Positions 17,287 through 25,576 of a stretch of 64,000 bases of DNA are shown one piece after another (positions within the stretch are counted from its first letter, which is position 1; the number at the start of each line of letters is the position of its first letter). The position numbers and the translations under genes are program-made. The notes beneath the pieces were generated by a model. That model was not told the DNA's origin. It saw nothing but the letters and a program-made list of their open reading frames with translations, and made no database searches. The stretch lies in contig JBIQKC010000001.1 of NCBI GenBank assembly GCA_044506885.1, positions 97,671-161,670 on the forward strand. The letters are read 5' to 3'. Source of the stretch: Croceibacterium_A sp044506885. Lineage in GTDB: Bacteria > Pseudomonadota > Alphaproteobacteria > Sphingomonadales > Sphingomonadaceae.

Positions 17287-18528
17287 TCACGCGGGCATTG
17301 CGGCGCCGGCGCGGCGGGCGAGCACCGCAGGGGCGGATTCCTTCAGGAACAGCGAGCAGGCGAAGGCCAGCACCGTCAGCGCCAGCAGCAGCCAGACCGG
17401 CGCGGCAAGGCCGTATATGTCCGCCAGCCAGCCCGCGAGCGAGGGGCTGAGCACGCCGCCCAGCACTTCGCCCACCCCGCCGACGAAACCCGCCAGCGTC
17501 GCGGTGAGGCGCGGGTCCACGCTTTCGGCGGGCACCGTGGCCATGAACAGCGGGAACATGCCGTTGAAGAACCAGCCGACGAAGAAGATCGCCCCCATCG
17601 CCAGCGCGGAGCCGGTCCACAGCAATGCCCCCAGCGGCAGGATCGCGCCGATCAGGCACGAGACGAGGAACACCGGCTTGCGGCCCCAGCGGTCCGACAG
17701 TCCGGCGAGCACGAAGGCGCTGATGGCGGAGGACACGCCCAGCACCGCCATGACGCCGCTCATCTGAGCGCCGGAATAGCCTTTCAGGTTGACGAGGAAC
17801 AGCGGCAGGAACGTCCACGCGACGACGAGATAGCTGACCAGCAGCACTGCGATCGCCGCGCAGAGAAGCACGTTGCGGTGGCGGATCGCCTGCCAGTAGC
17901 CGATGGCGGGCTCGGCCTTTGCCTCAACCAGTCCCTTCGGCGGTTCGCGCAGGGTCCACCAGATCAGCGCGGCGGTGACGAGGCCGGGAATGGCGGCGAA
18001 GAAGAACCCGTTGCGCCAGCCCCATACGGCGGCGACCGGCACGAGGATCAGCGGCGCGAGCGTGGAGCCGAGCAGGCTGGAGCCCAGGTTCTGCCCCACG
18101 CCCATGCCCAGCCCGCGCCGTTCGGGCTTCACTTCGGCCACGATCATCGCATGGCTGATCGGCATCACGCCGCCTTCCGCCACGCCCATCAGCAGCCGCG
18201 CGGCGAGCAGCGCCATGAACCCGCCGGCGAGCCCGGAGAGGAACGAGCAGGCGCAGAACATCACCGTGCAGGCGAGCAGGATCGGCTTGCGCATCCCCAG
18301 CCGGTCGCTCAGCGGCCCGACCGTCAGCCCCGCCAGCGCCCAGGTGAGCGAGAGGCCGGAGGCTATCATGCCGACCTGGAAGTTGCTCAGCCCCAGATCC
18401 GGCTGGATGTGCGGCATCATGAAGTTGGCGGCCTGCCGGTCGAAAAACAGCACGCCGAAGTTCAGGCTCAGCAGCAGGACCAGCCAGGTCTGGTAACGGT
18501 CGCTCCTGCGGCCGGGCGGGACGATCAT
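17287..18528 (-). CDS. MFS transporter (tandem paralog 1)
   Basis: A 413-residue twelve-helix major facilitator of the anion:cation symporter/hexuronate type. Helix 1 has LNFGVLFFDRQAANFMMP, the loop motif is GPLSDRLGMRK, and AEGGVMPISHAM recurs in the neighbour upstream. It starts 4 bp after the paralog at 18533 ends. The two proteins align throughout, so they arose by tandem duplication and may import related substrates. Substrate unknown. Confidence 0.87.
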   Translation of the reverse strand: MIVPPGRRSDRYQTWLVLLLSLNFGVLFFDRQAANFMMPHIQPDLGLSNFQVGMIASGLSLTWALAGLTVGPLSDRLGMRKPILLACTVMFCACSFLSGLAGGFMALLAARLLMGVAEGGVMPISHAMIVAEVKPERRGLGMGVGQNLGSSLLGSTLAPLILVPVAAVWGWRNGFFFAAIPGLVTAALIWWTLREPPKGLVEAKAEPAIGYWQAIRHRNVLLCAAIAVLLVSYLVVAWTFLPLFLVNLKGYSGAQMSGVMAVLGVSSAISAFVLAGLSDRWGRKPVFLVSCLIGAILPLGALLWTGSALAMGAIFFVGWFFNGMFPLFMATVPAESVDPRLTATLAGFVGGVGEVLGGVLSPSLAGWLADIYGLAAPVWLLLALTVLAFACSLFLKESAPAVLARRAGAAMPA

Positions 18529-18532
18529 GATC

Positions 18533-19900
18533 TCATGCGGTCGCCGGGGAAACGCCGCGCCGGCGCAGCACGGCAGGCGCGGTTTCTTTCAGGCCCATGG
18601 ACACGAACCCGCTGACGACCGCGAGCACCATCAGGACATAGAGGAACGTCTCGCTGCCGAACGTGTCGTTCAACATGCCGGCGATCGGAGGCCCGGCCAC
18701 CCCGCCCAGCACTTCGCACGAACCCATGGCCAGGCCCAGCACCGTCGCATGATGGATCGGCTTGAAGGTTTCGGATGGAATCGTCGCCATGAAGATCGGG
18801 AAGATGCCGTTCACCGCCCAGCCGACGAAGATGATCGGGATCAGCACCACGCCATAGCCGGCTATCGCCATCCACGAGAACGGGGAGATGCCCAGAGCGT
18901 CGAAGGCGGTTGGATCGAGATACAGCACGCCAAGCGGCCCGACCAGCGACAGGAACGGCAGAAACACCATCACCGGCTTGCGCCCGATCTTGTCGGACAG
19001 GCCCGAAACCACGAACGAATAGATCGCGGCGGCGATGCCGAGCGAGCCCACGACCCAGCTCATCGAACTCTCGTCGAGCCCGCGCTGCTGGACGAGGAAC
19101 ACCGGCATGAAGGCCCAGGTAATGACGAAGTGCGCGACCATGAGGATGCCGACGACGACGCAGATCCACATGTTGCGCACCTGCATGGCTTCGAGGATCG
19201 CCGCGATCCAGTCCGATGCCGCCCGGCCGAAGCCGCGCCGTTCCTTGCGCACGCTCTGGATGTTGGCCGGCTCCTTGAGCAGGAACCAGATGAGCACCGC
19301 GCTGACGATACCGGGGATGGCGGCGAGGTAGAATGCCTCGCGCCAGCTGAACATCTGCGCGAAGGCGACCAGCACGACCGGCGCGGCAAAGCTGCCGAGG
19401 AGGTTCGAGCCGAGGTTCTGCGCGACGCCCTGCGCGAGGCCGCGCCGTTCGGGATTGACTTCGCTGGCGACCATCGCGTGGCTGATCGGCATCACGCCGC
19501 CTTCCGCCGCGCCCATCAACAGGCGCGCCGCGAACAGGAACAGGAAGCTGGTGGCCAGTCCCGATATGAAGGAACAGACCGAGAAGGCCAGCGTGGCTAT
19601 GACCAGCAACAGCTTGCGCTTGCCCAGGCTGTCGGAGAGTGCGCCGACAAAAAAGGCCGCGATTGCCCATGAAAAGCTCAGGCCCGCCGCCAGCAGGCCG
19701 ATCTGGGTGCCCGAAAGCTCCAGCTCGGGCTGGACGAACGGCATCAGCGCATTGAGCGCCTGCCGGTCGAAGAACACGATGCCGAAATTGAGGCTGAGCA
19801 GGAAGACCAGCAGCGTCTGATAGCCCGGCGAGTTGGTGACCCAGTTGCCGGTGGGACTGTCTTCGTGCGCGAGGATTTCGGTTTCTGAAGTGATCGCCAT
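18533..19900 (-). CDS. MFS transporter (tandem paralog 2)
   Basis: A 455-residue MFS transporter close to the adjacent paralog: LLSLNFGIVFFDRQALNALMP in helix 1, GALSDSLGKRK motif and AEGGVMPISHAM. The ATG at 19900 (MAITSETE) is preferred; a GTG at 19918 overlapping the stop codon of the VOC gene is the alternative and would make a coupled start. Likely imports the compound processed by the cluster, but this is inference. Confidence 0.85.
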   Translation of the reverse strand: MAITSETEILAHEDSPTGNWVTNSPGYQTLLVFLLSLNFGIVFFDRQALNALMPFVQPELELSGTQIGLLAAGLSFSWAIAAFFVGALSDSLGKRKLLLVIATLAFSVCSFISGLATSFLFLFAARLLMGAAEGGVMPISHAMVASEVNPERRGLAQGVAQNLGSNLLGSFAAPVVLVAFAQMFSWREAFYLAAIPGIVSAVLIWFLLKEPANIQSVRKERRGFGRAASDWIAAILEAMQVRNMWICVVVGILMVAHFVITWAFMPVFLVQQRGLDESSMSWVVGSLGIAAAIYSFVVSGLSDKIGRKPVMVFLPFLSLVGPLGVLYLDPTAFDALGISPFSWMAIAGYGVVLIPIIFVGWAVNGIFPIFMATIPSETFKPIHHATVLGLAMGSCEVLGGVAGPPIAGMLNDTFGSETFLYVLMVLAVVSGFVSMGLKETAPAVLRRRGVSPATA

Positions 19901-19914
19901 CGTTTCCGGTTCTT

Positions 19915-20460
19915 TCACATGAAGGGACGGACGGGTTCGCTGCCGTCCCAGCCGCGGCTGGCTTCCCAGAAGCGGGTGAAGGTGGCGTCCATGCCGGGGG
20001 TGACCGGCAGCAGCTCTATGAAGCCGAGCTGCGCGCCGGCGCCGTTGTCGAGATAGACCACTTCGCCCCCGGTGGGGACGGCGGCGCGGAACGTTTCGGT
20101 GTAGCCGCGCGCCTGATAGGCGCGGCTGTCTGCGTCCACGTCCGCACAGGCGATGCCGACATGGTGAAAGCCGTAGCCGCGCAGATCCATCGTTTCCTTG
20201 TAGACCGACGGGTGATCGTCGAGCGGCTGAATCAGCTCGATCAGCATGTGCCCGGCAAAGCCCATGGCGATGGTGATGTCGGCCTTCGATTCGGCGCCGC
20301 GATAGACCTGCCCCGGCACCACGAAATTGGGCAGGACGAAGAACGGCCCGGCGCGCATATCCGCCACCCAGCGGTCTATCGCCTCATGCAAATCCGGAAC
20401 GATGAACGCCGTTTGCGCCACGCCGCCCATCGGCTGGCCGTAGCCGAGCTCTGCTGTCAT
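19915..20460 (-). CDS. VOC-superfamily (glyoxalase/dioxygenase fold) protein
   Basis: A 181-residue vicinal-oxygen-chelate protein with two beta-alpha-beta-beta-beta modules: QTAFIVPDLHEAIDRWV at residues about 15-31, and GFHHVGIACADVDADSRAYQ around 95-114, with a Glu late in the sequence (LGFIELLPVT). Metal ligands His/Glu fit an isomerase or extradiol-type dioxygenase. It is the first gene of the minus-strand cluster; ATG at 20460 has GGAGAGG upstream, better than the in-frame ATG at 20499. Substrate unknown. Confidence 0.8.
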   Translation of the reverse strand: MTAELGYGQPMGGVAQTAFIVPDLHEAIDRWVADMRAGPFFVLPNFVVPGQVYRGAESKADITIAMGFAGHMLIELIQPLDDHPSVYKETMDLRGYGFHHVGIACADVDADSRAYQARGYTETFRAAVPTGGEVVYLDNGAGAQLGFIELLPVTPGMDATFTRFWEASRGWDGSEPVRPFM

Positions 20461-20555
20461 GAACCTCTCCCGCACCGTGTGCCCCGGCGTTTCGCGCACT
20501 GGCTCGCCAATCGGCGCGACAAAGTCAATCGCGGCGTGGCCGACTCAAGTCCCCA

Positions 20556-20701
20556 TTCGTCACCCTGAACTTGTTTCAGGGTCCATTCGTCGTCCAGCGC
20601 GGAGCTCTGGGTTCGAGACCTGCCGTGCCGCAAAGTCGCCCACGACCCCACGTTCCGGAAGCGCGGCGCGATGGATGCTGAAACAGGTTCGGCATGACGA
20701 G
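20556..20701. repeat. REP-like intergenic palindromic repeat
   Basis: About 146 bp bounded by CGTCACCCTGAACTTGTTTC on the left and a diverged inverted copy (GCTGAAACAGGTTCGGCATG) on the right. Sequences of this form, with CACCCTGAACTTGTTTCAGG arms, are scattered between genes in sphingomonad genomes. Together with the next element it fills most of the 567-bp gene-free stretch 20461-21027. Confidence 0.7.
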
Positions 20702-20705
20702 CCTA

Positions 20706-20971
20706 AGGGTCAGGACCCATTAAATGCGCGCCCGAGGTTTGAAGCGATTTTGTTCAGAGTAAGGAGGCAGGACGCTGGAATATGTCGATATTTCAAGTCC
20801 TGCCGACGCTGCCCTGGGCAAAATCGGTCAAATCCCGCAGGGACGCCGAAATGGCTTCGATCTCGTGCCCGCGCGGCCTCGCGGGTAGCGATGCTACCCG
20901 CGGCGGCCACCCGAACCCGATACCTTCGCCATTTCGACGCCTCGGGTGCGCATTTAATGGGTCCTGACCCT
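20706..20971. mobile_element. MITE-like element with 32-bp terminal inverted repeats
   Basis: Positions 20706-20737 and 20940-20971 are inverted repeats matching at 31 of 32 bases, beginning AGGGTCAGGACCC. The 266-bp unit encodes no protein and contains an internal hairpin (GCGGGTAGC / GCTACCCGC around 20881). No transposase is present, so it would be a non-autonomous element. CCTA lies at both edges and might be a target duplication, but it overlaps the repeat sequence on the right. Confidence 0.7.
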
Positions 20972-21027
20972 ATGGTTTGGATGTCGTTTTGGGCTAAGCC
21001 GTGCCCAACGGAGAGAGGATCGGAAGA

Positions 21028-21783
21028 ATGGCCACCCAGCTCAGGCGCAATTCGGATTGCAGCGAGGCGGAACGGGTCGCCCGGCAGGATCTGGCTGCAT
21101 GCTATCGCATCTTCGACATGCTCGGCTGGTCGGAATCGATCTACAACCACATCACCGTGCGCGTTCCGGGGGAAGAAGCGTTCCTGATCAACCCGTTCGG
21201 GCTGCTGTGGTCCGAAGTGACGGCCAGCAACCTGGTCAAGATCGACAGCGACGGCAACAAGCTGTGCGGCAGTCCCCATCCGGTGAACCTGGCCGGCTTT
21301 ACCCAGCATTCGGTGTTCCACCGGCATCTGCCGTGGGCCCACGCCATCGTTCATACGCACACGCCCGACACGATGGCGGTGTGTTCGAGCGAGGAAGGGC
21401 TGACGCCGACCAACTTCTATTCGTGCTTCTTCGACGGTGCGATCGGCTATCACGATTTCGAAGGCATCACCGTGCGCGCCGAAGAGGGCGAGCGGCTGGT
21501 CCGCAACATCGGCAACAACAAGGTCCTGATGTTGCGCAATCACGGCCCGGTGGTGATGGCCGAAACGCTGCCGGCGATGTTCCTCAGCTATTACATGCTC
21601 CAGCGCGCGTGCGAGATTCAGGTCAAGACCAGCGCTCTGGGCAAGCCGATCCGGGTGCCGCCCGAGGTTGTCGAGGTGCATCAGCGCGACCGCGACAGGA
21701 TGCTGACCGCCGAGTTCGGCAAGCTCGACTTCGAAGCCTGGAAGCGCAAGCTCGACACGGTGGACCGGAGCTGGCGCGAATGA
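21028..21783 (+). CDS. Class II aldolase/adducin family protein
   Basis: A 251-residue protein of the zinc-dependent class II aldolase fold (fuculose-phosphate aldolase/adducin group). The zinc ligands are in HAIVHTHTPDTMAV near residue 108-121 and NHGPVVMAE near 172, with an acidic residue in SPHPVNLAGFTQHSV region. ATG at 21028 follows GGAAGA; an upstream GTG at 21001 is less likely. It likely cleaves or decarboxylates a hydroxy-ketone/acid. It overlaps the zinc-ribbon gene by ATGA, giving an operon of three. Confidence 0.85.
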   Translation: MATQLRRNSDCSEAERVARQDLAACYRIFDMLGWSESIYNHITVRVPGEEAFLINPFGLLWSEVTASNLVKIDSDGNKLCGSPHPVNLAGFTQHSVFHRHLPWAHAIVHTHTPDTMAVCSSEEGLTPTNFYSCFFDGAIGYHDFEGITVRAEEGERLVRNIGNNKVLMLRNHGPVVMAETLPAMFLSYYMLQRACEIQVKTSALGKPIRVPPEVVEVHQRDRDRMLTAEFGKLDFEAWKRKLDTVDRSWRE

Positions 21784-21992
21784 GCAAGTCCTGCCCCAAG
21801 TGCGGCGGGCGGATGGAGCAGGGCTTCGTTCCCGAAGCCAAGGACCATTCGACGAAAGTGGAGATGTGGGTCTCGGGCGCGCCGCGCAAGAAGTGGTGGG
21901 GGCTCGATTTCAAGGGGCTCAAGCAGCTCGAGATCGAGACCTGGCGCTGCGGCCGCTGCGCCTATCTGGAAAGCTACGCGCCCGGCGCATGA
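21780..21992 (+). CDS. Small zinc-ribbon protein
   Basis: A 70-residue protein with CPKCGG at residues 5-10 and CGRC near residue 58, a two-knuckle zinc ribbon with a tryptophan-rich middle (KKWWGLDFKG). It overlaps the aldolase gene before it and the [2Fe-2S] gene after it by four bases each (ATGA). Such proteins may assist nucleic acid or protein binding; no function can be assigned. Confidence 0.75.
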   Translation: MSKSCPKCGGRMEQGFVPEAKDHSTKVEMWVSGAPRKKWWGLDFKGLKQLEIETWRCGRCAYLESYAPGA

Positions 21993-22528
21993 CCGATCTG
22001 ACCGTCAATGACCGGCCGGTGCGGTTCGACATGGATCCGCGAACTCCGCTGCTGTGGGCGCTGCGCGATGCGGCCAACCTCACCGGGACCAAGTACGGCT
22101 GCGGCGCGGGGGATTGCGGCGCGTGCATGGTGCTGATCGACGGCGCCGCGCTGAGGAGCTGTCTGGTCACGCTGGCCGAATGCGAAGGGCGGATCGTCAC
22201 TACGATCGAAGGGCTGTCGCGCGACCGGTCGCATCCGGTGCAGCAGGCGCTGGTGGCAGAGCAGGCGATCCAGTGCGGTTTCTGCACCCCCGGCATCGCC
22301 ATCGCCGCCGCCGCGCTGCTGGCGCGCAACGCCGATCCGGGCGAGGAGGAGATCAAGGAGGCGATTCCGAACCTCTGCCGCTGCGGCGTCTATCCCCGCC
22401 TGATCCGCGCGATTCAGCGCGCGGGGCGGGTGGCGCGGCGGGCGGAGCGGATCAGCGCCGCGCCGGCGCCGGGCATCGACCCGCTCGACGCCGCCGCCGC
22501 CGTTCCGGCGATGCGGGCGCGGGAATGA
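21989..22528 (+). CDS. Orphan [2Fe-2S] subunit of a xanthine dehydrogenase/aldehyde oxidoreductase-type molybdoenzyme
   Basis: A 179-residue small electron-transfer subunit. The plant-type ferredoxin site is KYGCGAGDCGACMVLIDG with a further Cys in LRSCLVTL; the second cluster domain has CGFCTPGI and CRCGVYPRL. A C-terminal Ala/Arg-rich tail follows. Such subunits normally pair with a large molybdopterin subunit (IorB/CoxL type) encoded beside them; none is adjacent here, the next gene being an ArsC-like protein. The overlap with the zinc-ribbon gene shows co-translation. Partner subunit must be elsewhere or lost. Confidence 0.87.
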   Translation: MTDLTVNDRPVRFDMDPRTPLLWALRDAANLTGTKYGCGAGDCGACMVLIDGAALRSCLVTLAECEGRIVTTIEGLSRDRSHPVQQALVAEQAIQCGFCTPGIAIAAAALLARNADPGEEEIKEAIPNLCRCGVYPRLIRAIQRAGRVARRAERISAAPAPGIDPLDAAAAVPAMRARE

Positions 22529-22541
22529 CAGGAGACAAAAA

Positions 22542-22886
22542 ATGAAGGCGACGATCTGGCACAATCCCAATTGCAGCAAATCCCGCGCCGCGCTGGAGCG
22601 CTTGCAGGCCGAACCGGGGATCGCGCTGGAAGTGGTGCAGTATCTCAAGCATCCGCCGGGCGCGGAGAAACTGGCGCAGCTCTACCGCGACGCGGGCATG
22701 GCCGCGCGCGACGGCCTGCGCCTGCAAGGGACCGACGCGAAGGAACGCGGGCTGACCGAGGCGGACGACGCCACGGTGATCGCGGCGATGGCGGCAGACC
22801 CGAAGCTGATCGAACGGCCGCTGGTCGAAACCGAAAAGGGCGTCCGCCTGTGCCGCCCGACGGAGCGGATCGAGGAGATCCTGTAG
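22542..22886 (+). CDS. arsC: ArsC-family arsenate reductase (glutaredoxin-coupled type)
   Basis: A 114-residue thioredoxin-fold protein. HNPNCSKSR places catalytic Cys at residue 11, and the family arginines are seen in IERPLVETEKGVRLCRP near residues 88-104. It may reduce arsenate to arsenite using glutathione and glutaredoxin, but ArsC/YffB-like relatives have other or unknown roles and no arsB, acr3 or arsR is nearby. ATG at 22542 follows AGGAGACAAAAA. It begins 13 bp after the [2Fe-2S] gene. Confidence 0.85.
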   Translation: MKATIWHNPNCSKSRAALERLQAEPGIALEVVQYLKHPPGAEKLAQLYRDAGMAARDGLRLQGTDAKERGLTEADDATVIAAMAADPKLIERPLVETEKGVRLCRPTERIEEIL

Positions 22887-23077
22887 GATCGGGGGTTAGG
22901 GGCGGTTTGAATTTCCGCCCCCCTCGCAATGACGAAGAAGAATGCAAACCGACATTCCCGGAAAGGGTGACCGCTTGCATTGCGCGGCAAGATTTGCCAG
23001 TCGGCATCCATGGTCGAAAGCGCGTCGATGCCGAAGCTGTCAGCGCGCCGCGCAGCAAGAGGGGCGCGTTTCCGCAC

Positions 23078-23701
23078 ATGAATGGCAGCGAACTGGCCGA
23101 GGCGCGCCGCGCCGGCCTGCGCAAACGCATCGAGCGGGCGCTGGGGCCGGCCGGAGTGTTCTTCCGCGGCTTTCTGGAGCATCCGCGGATGGTCGGGTCG
23201 ATCATCCCGTCGTCGGGCTCGACGATTGAAAGGATGCTCGCGCCCGTGAAGTGGGACGAATGCAGGCTGTTCGTCGAATACGGCCCCGGCGTCGGCACGT
23301 TCTGCCGCCCGGTACTCGACCGGTTGCCGCGCGACGGCGAACTGGTGGTAATCGACACCAACCCGCTGTTCATCGATTATCTGAAGAAGACCATCACCGA
23401 CAGCCGCTTCCACGCCGTGCTCGGCTCGGCCGAGGATGTCGAGGAGATCGTGCAGGCATTGGGCCACGAGAAGGCCGACTACGTGCTTTCGGGCCTGCCG
23501 TTCTCGACCCTGCCCGAAGGCATCGGCCCGGCGATCGCCGCCGCGACCTGGCGCGTGGTGCGGCCGGGCGGGGCGTTCCTGACCTATCAGTTCAGCACTG
23601 TCGCCCGCGACCTGACAGCGCGCTTTTTCGAGCGCGTCGATACCGGGTTCGCGTGGCTGAACATCCCCCCGTGCCTGCTGGCATGGGGCTGGAAAGCCTG
23701 A
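23078..23701 (+). CDS. SAM-dependent methyltransferase, phospholipid N-methyltransferase-like
   Basis: A 207-residue class I methyltransferase. HPRMVGSIIPSSGSTIERML (residues about 34-53) is typical of the PmtA-like phospholipid methyltransferase group. VEYGPGVGTFCRPVL is SAM motif I, LVVIDTNPLF motif II and YVLSGLPFSTLP the active-site motif. It may methylate phosphatidylethanolamine at the membrane, but related proteins exist with other substrates. The 190 bp before it show no gene. It converges with the membrane protein gene 9 bp later. Confidence 0.8.
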   Translation: MNGSELAEARRAGLRKRIERALGPAGVFFRGFLEHPRMVGSIIPSSGSTIERMLAPVKWDECRLFVEYGPGVGTFCRPVLDRLPRDGELVVIDTNPLFIDYLKKTITDSRFHAVLGSAEDVEEIVQALGHEKADYVLSGLPFSTLPEGIGPAIAAATWRVVRPGGAFLTYQFSTVARDLTARFFERVDTGFAWLNIPPCLLAWGWKA

Positions 23702-23710
23702 GGGCGGGCC

Positions 23711-24535
23711 TTACTCGAAGGTTTCGCTCACCGCTGCGGCGGAGGGGCCCGCGAGCTGCCGATGCGCGGCGGCGATCACCGCCACGAACACGACCGACAT
23801 GGCCGCGCTGATGAGGCCGGAAAGGATCCCGTTCAGCGTCAGGCCCACGCCCGTTCCCACGGCCAGCGTCAGCGCGCCCACGATCATGCCGAGGATCACG
23901 GCGATCACGATGTAGACGATCGCCAGCAGCAGGTAGAACAGGAACAGGCGCAGGCTGTTGCCTTTCGTCAGCCGCCAGCTCCGGGTGAGCACCTTGATCG
24001 GGTTGTAGACCTTGTCGATGGCGATCACCGGGCCGGAAAGCGAGAGCTTGACGGATACGTAGATGGCCAGCACCGCGGCGATGACTACGATCAACGCTCC
24101 GATCGCGGTGCTTCCCGTTCCCACGGCGACGGCCGCGAGGATACCGATCCCCAGCCCCAGGCCGATCACCAGGAGAATGTACGTGCCGATAGCGGGAAGC
24201 AGGCCGGTAATGCCGATGCGGATCGCCTGGCCCACCGTGGGCCGGGTGTGATCGCGCAGAAGCGCGAGCAGCGCGAGGTAGCCGACGATGCTGGCGAGGG
24301 AGATCAGCACCAGCAACCACCACCACTGGCCGTAGACCGCCATCGCCGCCTGCGTGGCGAGTTCCGGATCGGAGATGGCGATGCTTTCCATTTCCGCCTG
24401 CGTATCGCCGGTGAACAGCGCCAGAACTACGCTGGGGAGGAAGAAGAACAGACCGGCTATGATCAGCAGCACTTCGCGGTTGCGCGTCATCATCGCCGTC
24501 GCATCGCGCCAGGCCGCGCTCATGTCGAACTTCAT
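23711..24535 (-). CDS. Polytopic membrane protein, YciC/glycerophosphodiesterase-membrane-domain-like
   Basis: A 274-residue inner-membrane protein with about six hydrophobic segments. The N-terminus FDMSAAWRDATAMMTRNREVLL and the middle SGPVIAIDKVYNPIKVLTRSWRLTKGN pattern occur in a poorly characterised sphingomonad membrane family. No catalytic residues are evident. ATG at 24535 has GGGAGAGG upstream. It is divergent from lipB. Function unknown. Confidence 0.7.
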   Translation of the reverse strand: MKFDMSAAWRDATAMMTRNREVLLIIAGLFFFLPSVVLALFTGDTQAEMESIAISDPELATQAAMAVYGQWWWLLVLISLASIVGYLALLALLRDHTRPTVGQAIRIGITGLLPAIGTYILLVIGLGLGIGILAAVAVGTGSTAIGALIVVIAAVLAIYVSVKLSLSGPVIAIDKVYNPIKVLTRSWRLTKGNSLRLFLFYLLLAIVYIVIAVILGMIVGALTLAVGTGVGLTLNGILSGLISAAMSVVFVAVIAAAHRQLAGPSAAAVSETFE

Positions 24536-24593
24536 GCCACCTCTCCCTTCCTGCCGGACGGCACTTGATAAGCGCGATTGCAGTCGCCAGCAA

Positions 24594-25271
24594 ATGATCG
24601 CGATGAACCCTGCGGAAAAACCCGGAATCGAATGGCGGCGCGCCGGCGCGCCCGTGCCCTATCGCGAAGCGCTGACCGGGCAGGAGGCGCGCAACGCCGC
24701 GATCGCCGCGGGGGAGGCGGAGGAGCTGGTCTGGCTGCTCGAACACCCGCCGGTCTACACCGCCGGGACCAGCGCGCCGCCGGCCGAGCTGCTCGATGCG
24801 CGGTTCGAGGTGGTCGAGACGGGGCGCGGCGGGCGCTACACCTATCACGGGCCGGGGCAGCGCGTCGGCTATGTGCTGCTCGACCTGTCGCGGCGCGGGC
24901 GCGACGTGCGGCGGTTCGTCCATGCGCTGGAAGGCTGGGTGATCGCGACGCTGGCGGATTTCGGGGTCGTGGCATGGTCGGCGCCCGAACGGATCGGCAT
25001 CTGGACGCGCGACGTCGATGGGTCCGAAGCCAAGATCGGCGCGATCGGCGTGCGCGTGCGGCGCTGGGTGACGATGCACGGGTTCGCGGTCAATCTCGAC
25101 TCCGACCTGAGCCACTTTTCCGGCATCGTGCCGTGCGGGATTGCCGAATACGGCGTCACCAGCCTGGCCCGGCTCGGCCTTGCGGTGAGCGCCGAGGAAT
25201 GGGATGGGGCGCTGCGGGCGCGGTTCGGTGCATTCCTCGCCGCGCTCCATGGTTCGGAGGTGTCGCCTTGA
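24594..25271 (+). CDS. lipB: Octanoyltransferase (lipoyl(octanoyl) transferase)
   Basis: Transfers octanoate from acyl carrier protein to lipoyl domains in lipoic acid synthesis. The 225-residue protein has RGGRYTYHGPGQRVGY (substrate pocket), the catalytic Lys in SEAKIGAIGVRV and the catalytic Cys in GIVPCGI. The start is ATG 24594 or 24603; neither has a good ribosome site. lipA is not adjacent. The stop codon overlaps the next gene's TTG start (TTGA). Confidence 0.95.
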   Translation: MIAMNPAEKPGIEWRRAGAPVPYREALTGQEARNAAIAAGEAEELVWLLEHPPVYTAGTSAPPAELLDARFEVVETGRGGRYTYHGPGQRVGYVLLDLSRRGRDVRRFVHALEGWVIATLADFGVVAWSAPERIGIWTRDVDGSEAKIGAIGVRVRRWVTMHGFAVNLDSDLSHFSGIVPCGIAEYGVTSLARLGLAVSAEEWDGALRARFGAFLAALHGSEVSP

Positions 25272-25570
25272 AATCCACGCGCCTGTTGCTGTGCCTGTCG
25301 CCGGTCGCGCTGCTGGCCGCGTGCGGCGATTCGCCGTCCGCGGAGGAAGGCGCGGCCACCGGAGAAGTGCTCGAAGGCACGATCAGCGATGCGATGCTGC
25401 CGCTCGACCGGGTCCGCTCGCAGGCCCCCCTCGCGCCCCGGCAGCAATCGGCGACGCCCGGCGAGAGCGAGGATCAGGCGGACGGCGCGGAAGCTGAAGG
25501 CGGCGAAGAAGGCGAAGCTGCGCCCGCCGATCAACCGGAAGCTGTGGAGGTCGACGACGCACAGGGCTGA
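25268..25570 (+). CDS. Acidic lipoprotein, unknown function
   Basis: A 100-residue secreted lipoprotein with lipobox LLAAC (Cys about 19). The mature part has LEGTISDAMLPLDRVRSQAPLA, a pattern seen in small sphingomonad proteins, then a Glu/Ala/Asp-rich tail. The start is TTG at 25268; a perfect GGAGG at 25256-25260, seven bases upstream, supports it. The TTGA overlap with lipB indicates translational coupling. No function known. Confidence 0.75.
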   Translation: MKSTRLLLCLSPVALLAACGDSPSAEEGAATGEVLEGTISDAMLPLDRVRSQAPLAPRQQSATPGESEDQADGAEAEGGEEGEAAPADQPEAVEVDDAQG

Positions 25571-25576
25571 GCGCGC

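Noticed and set aside
22887..23077. Small hairpins and a possible short gene between arsC and the methyltransferase gene
   Set aside because: No frame with a ribosome site or recognisable product; hairpins are short and lack T tracts.
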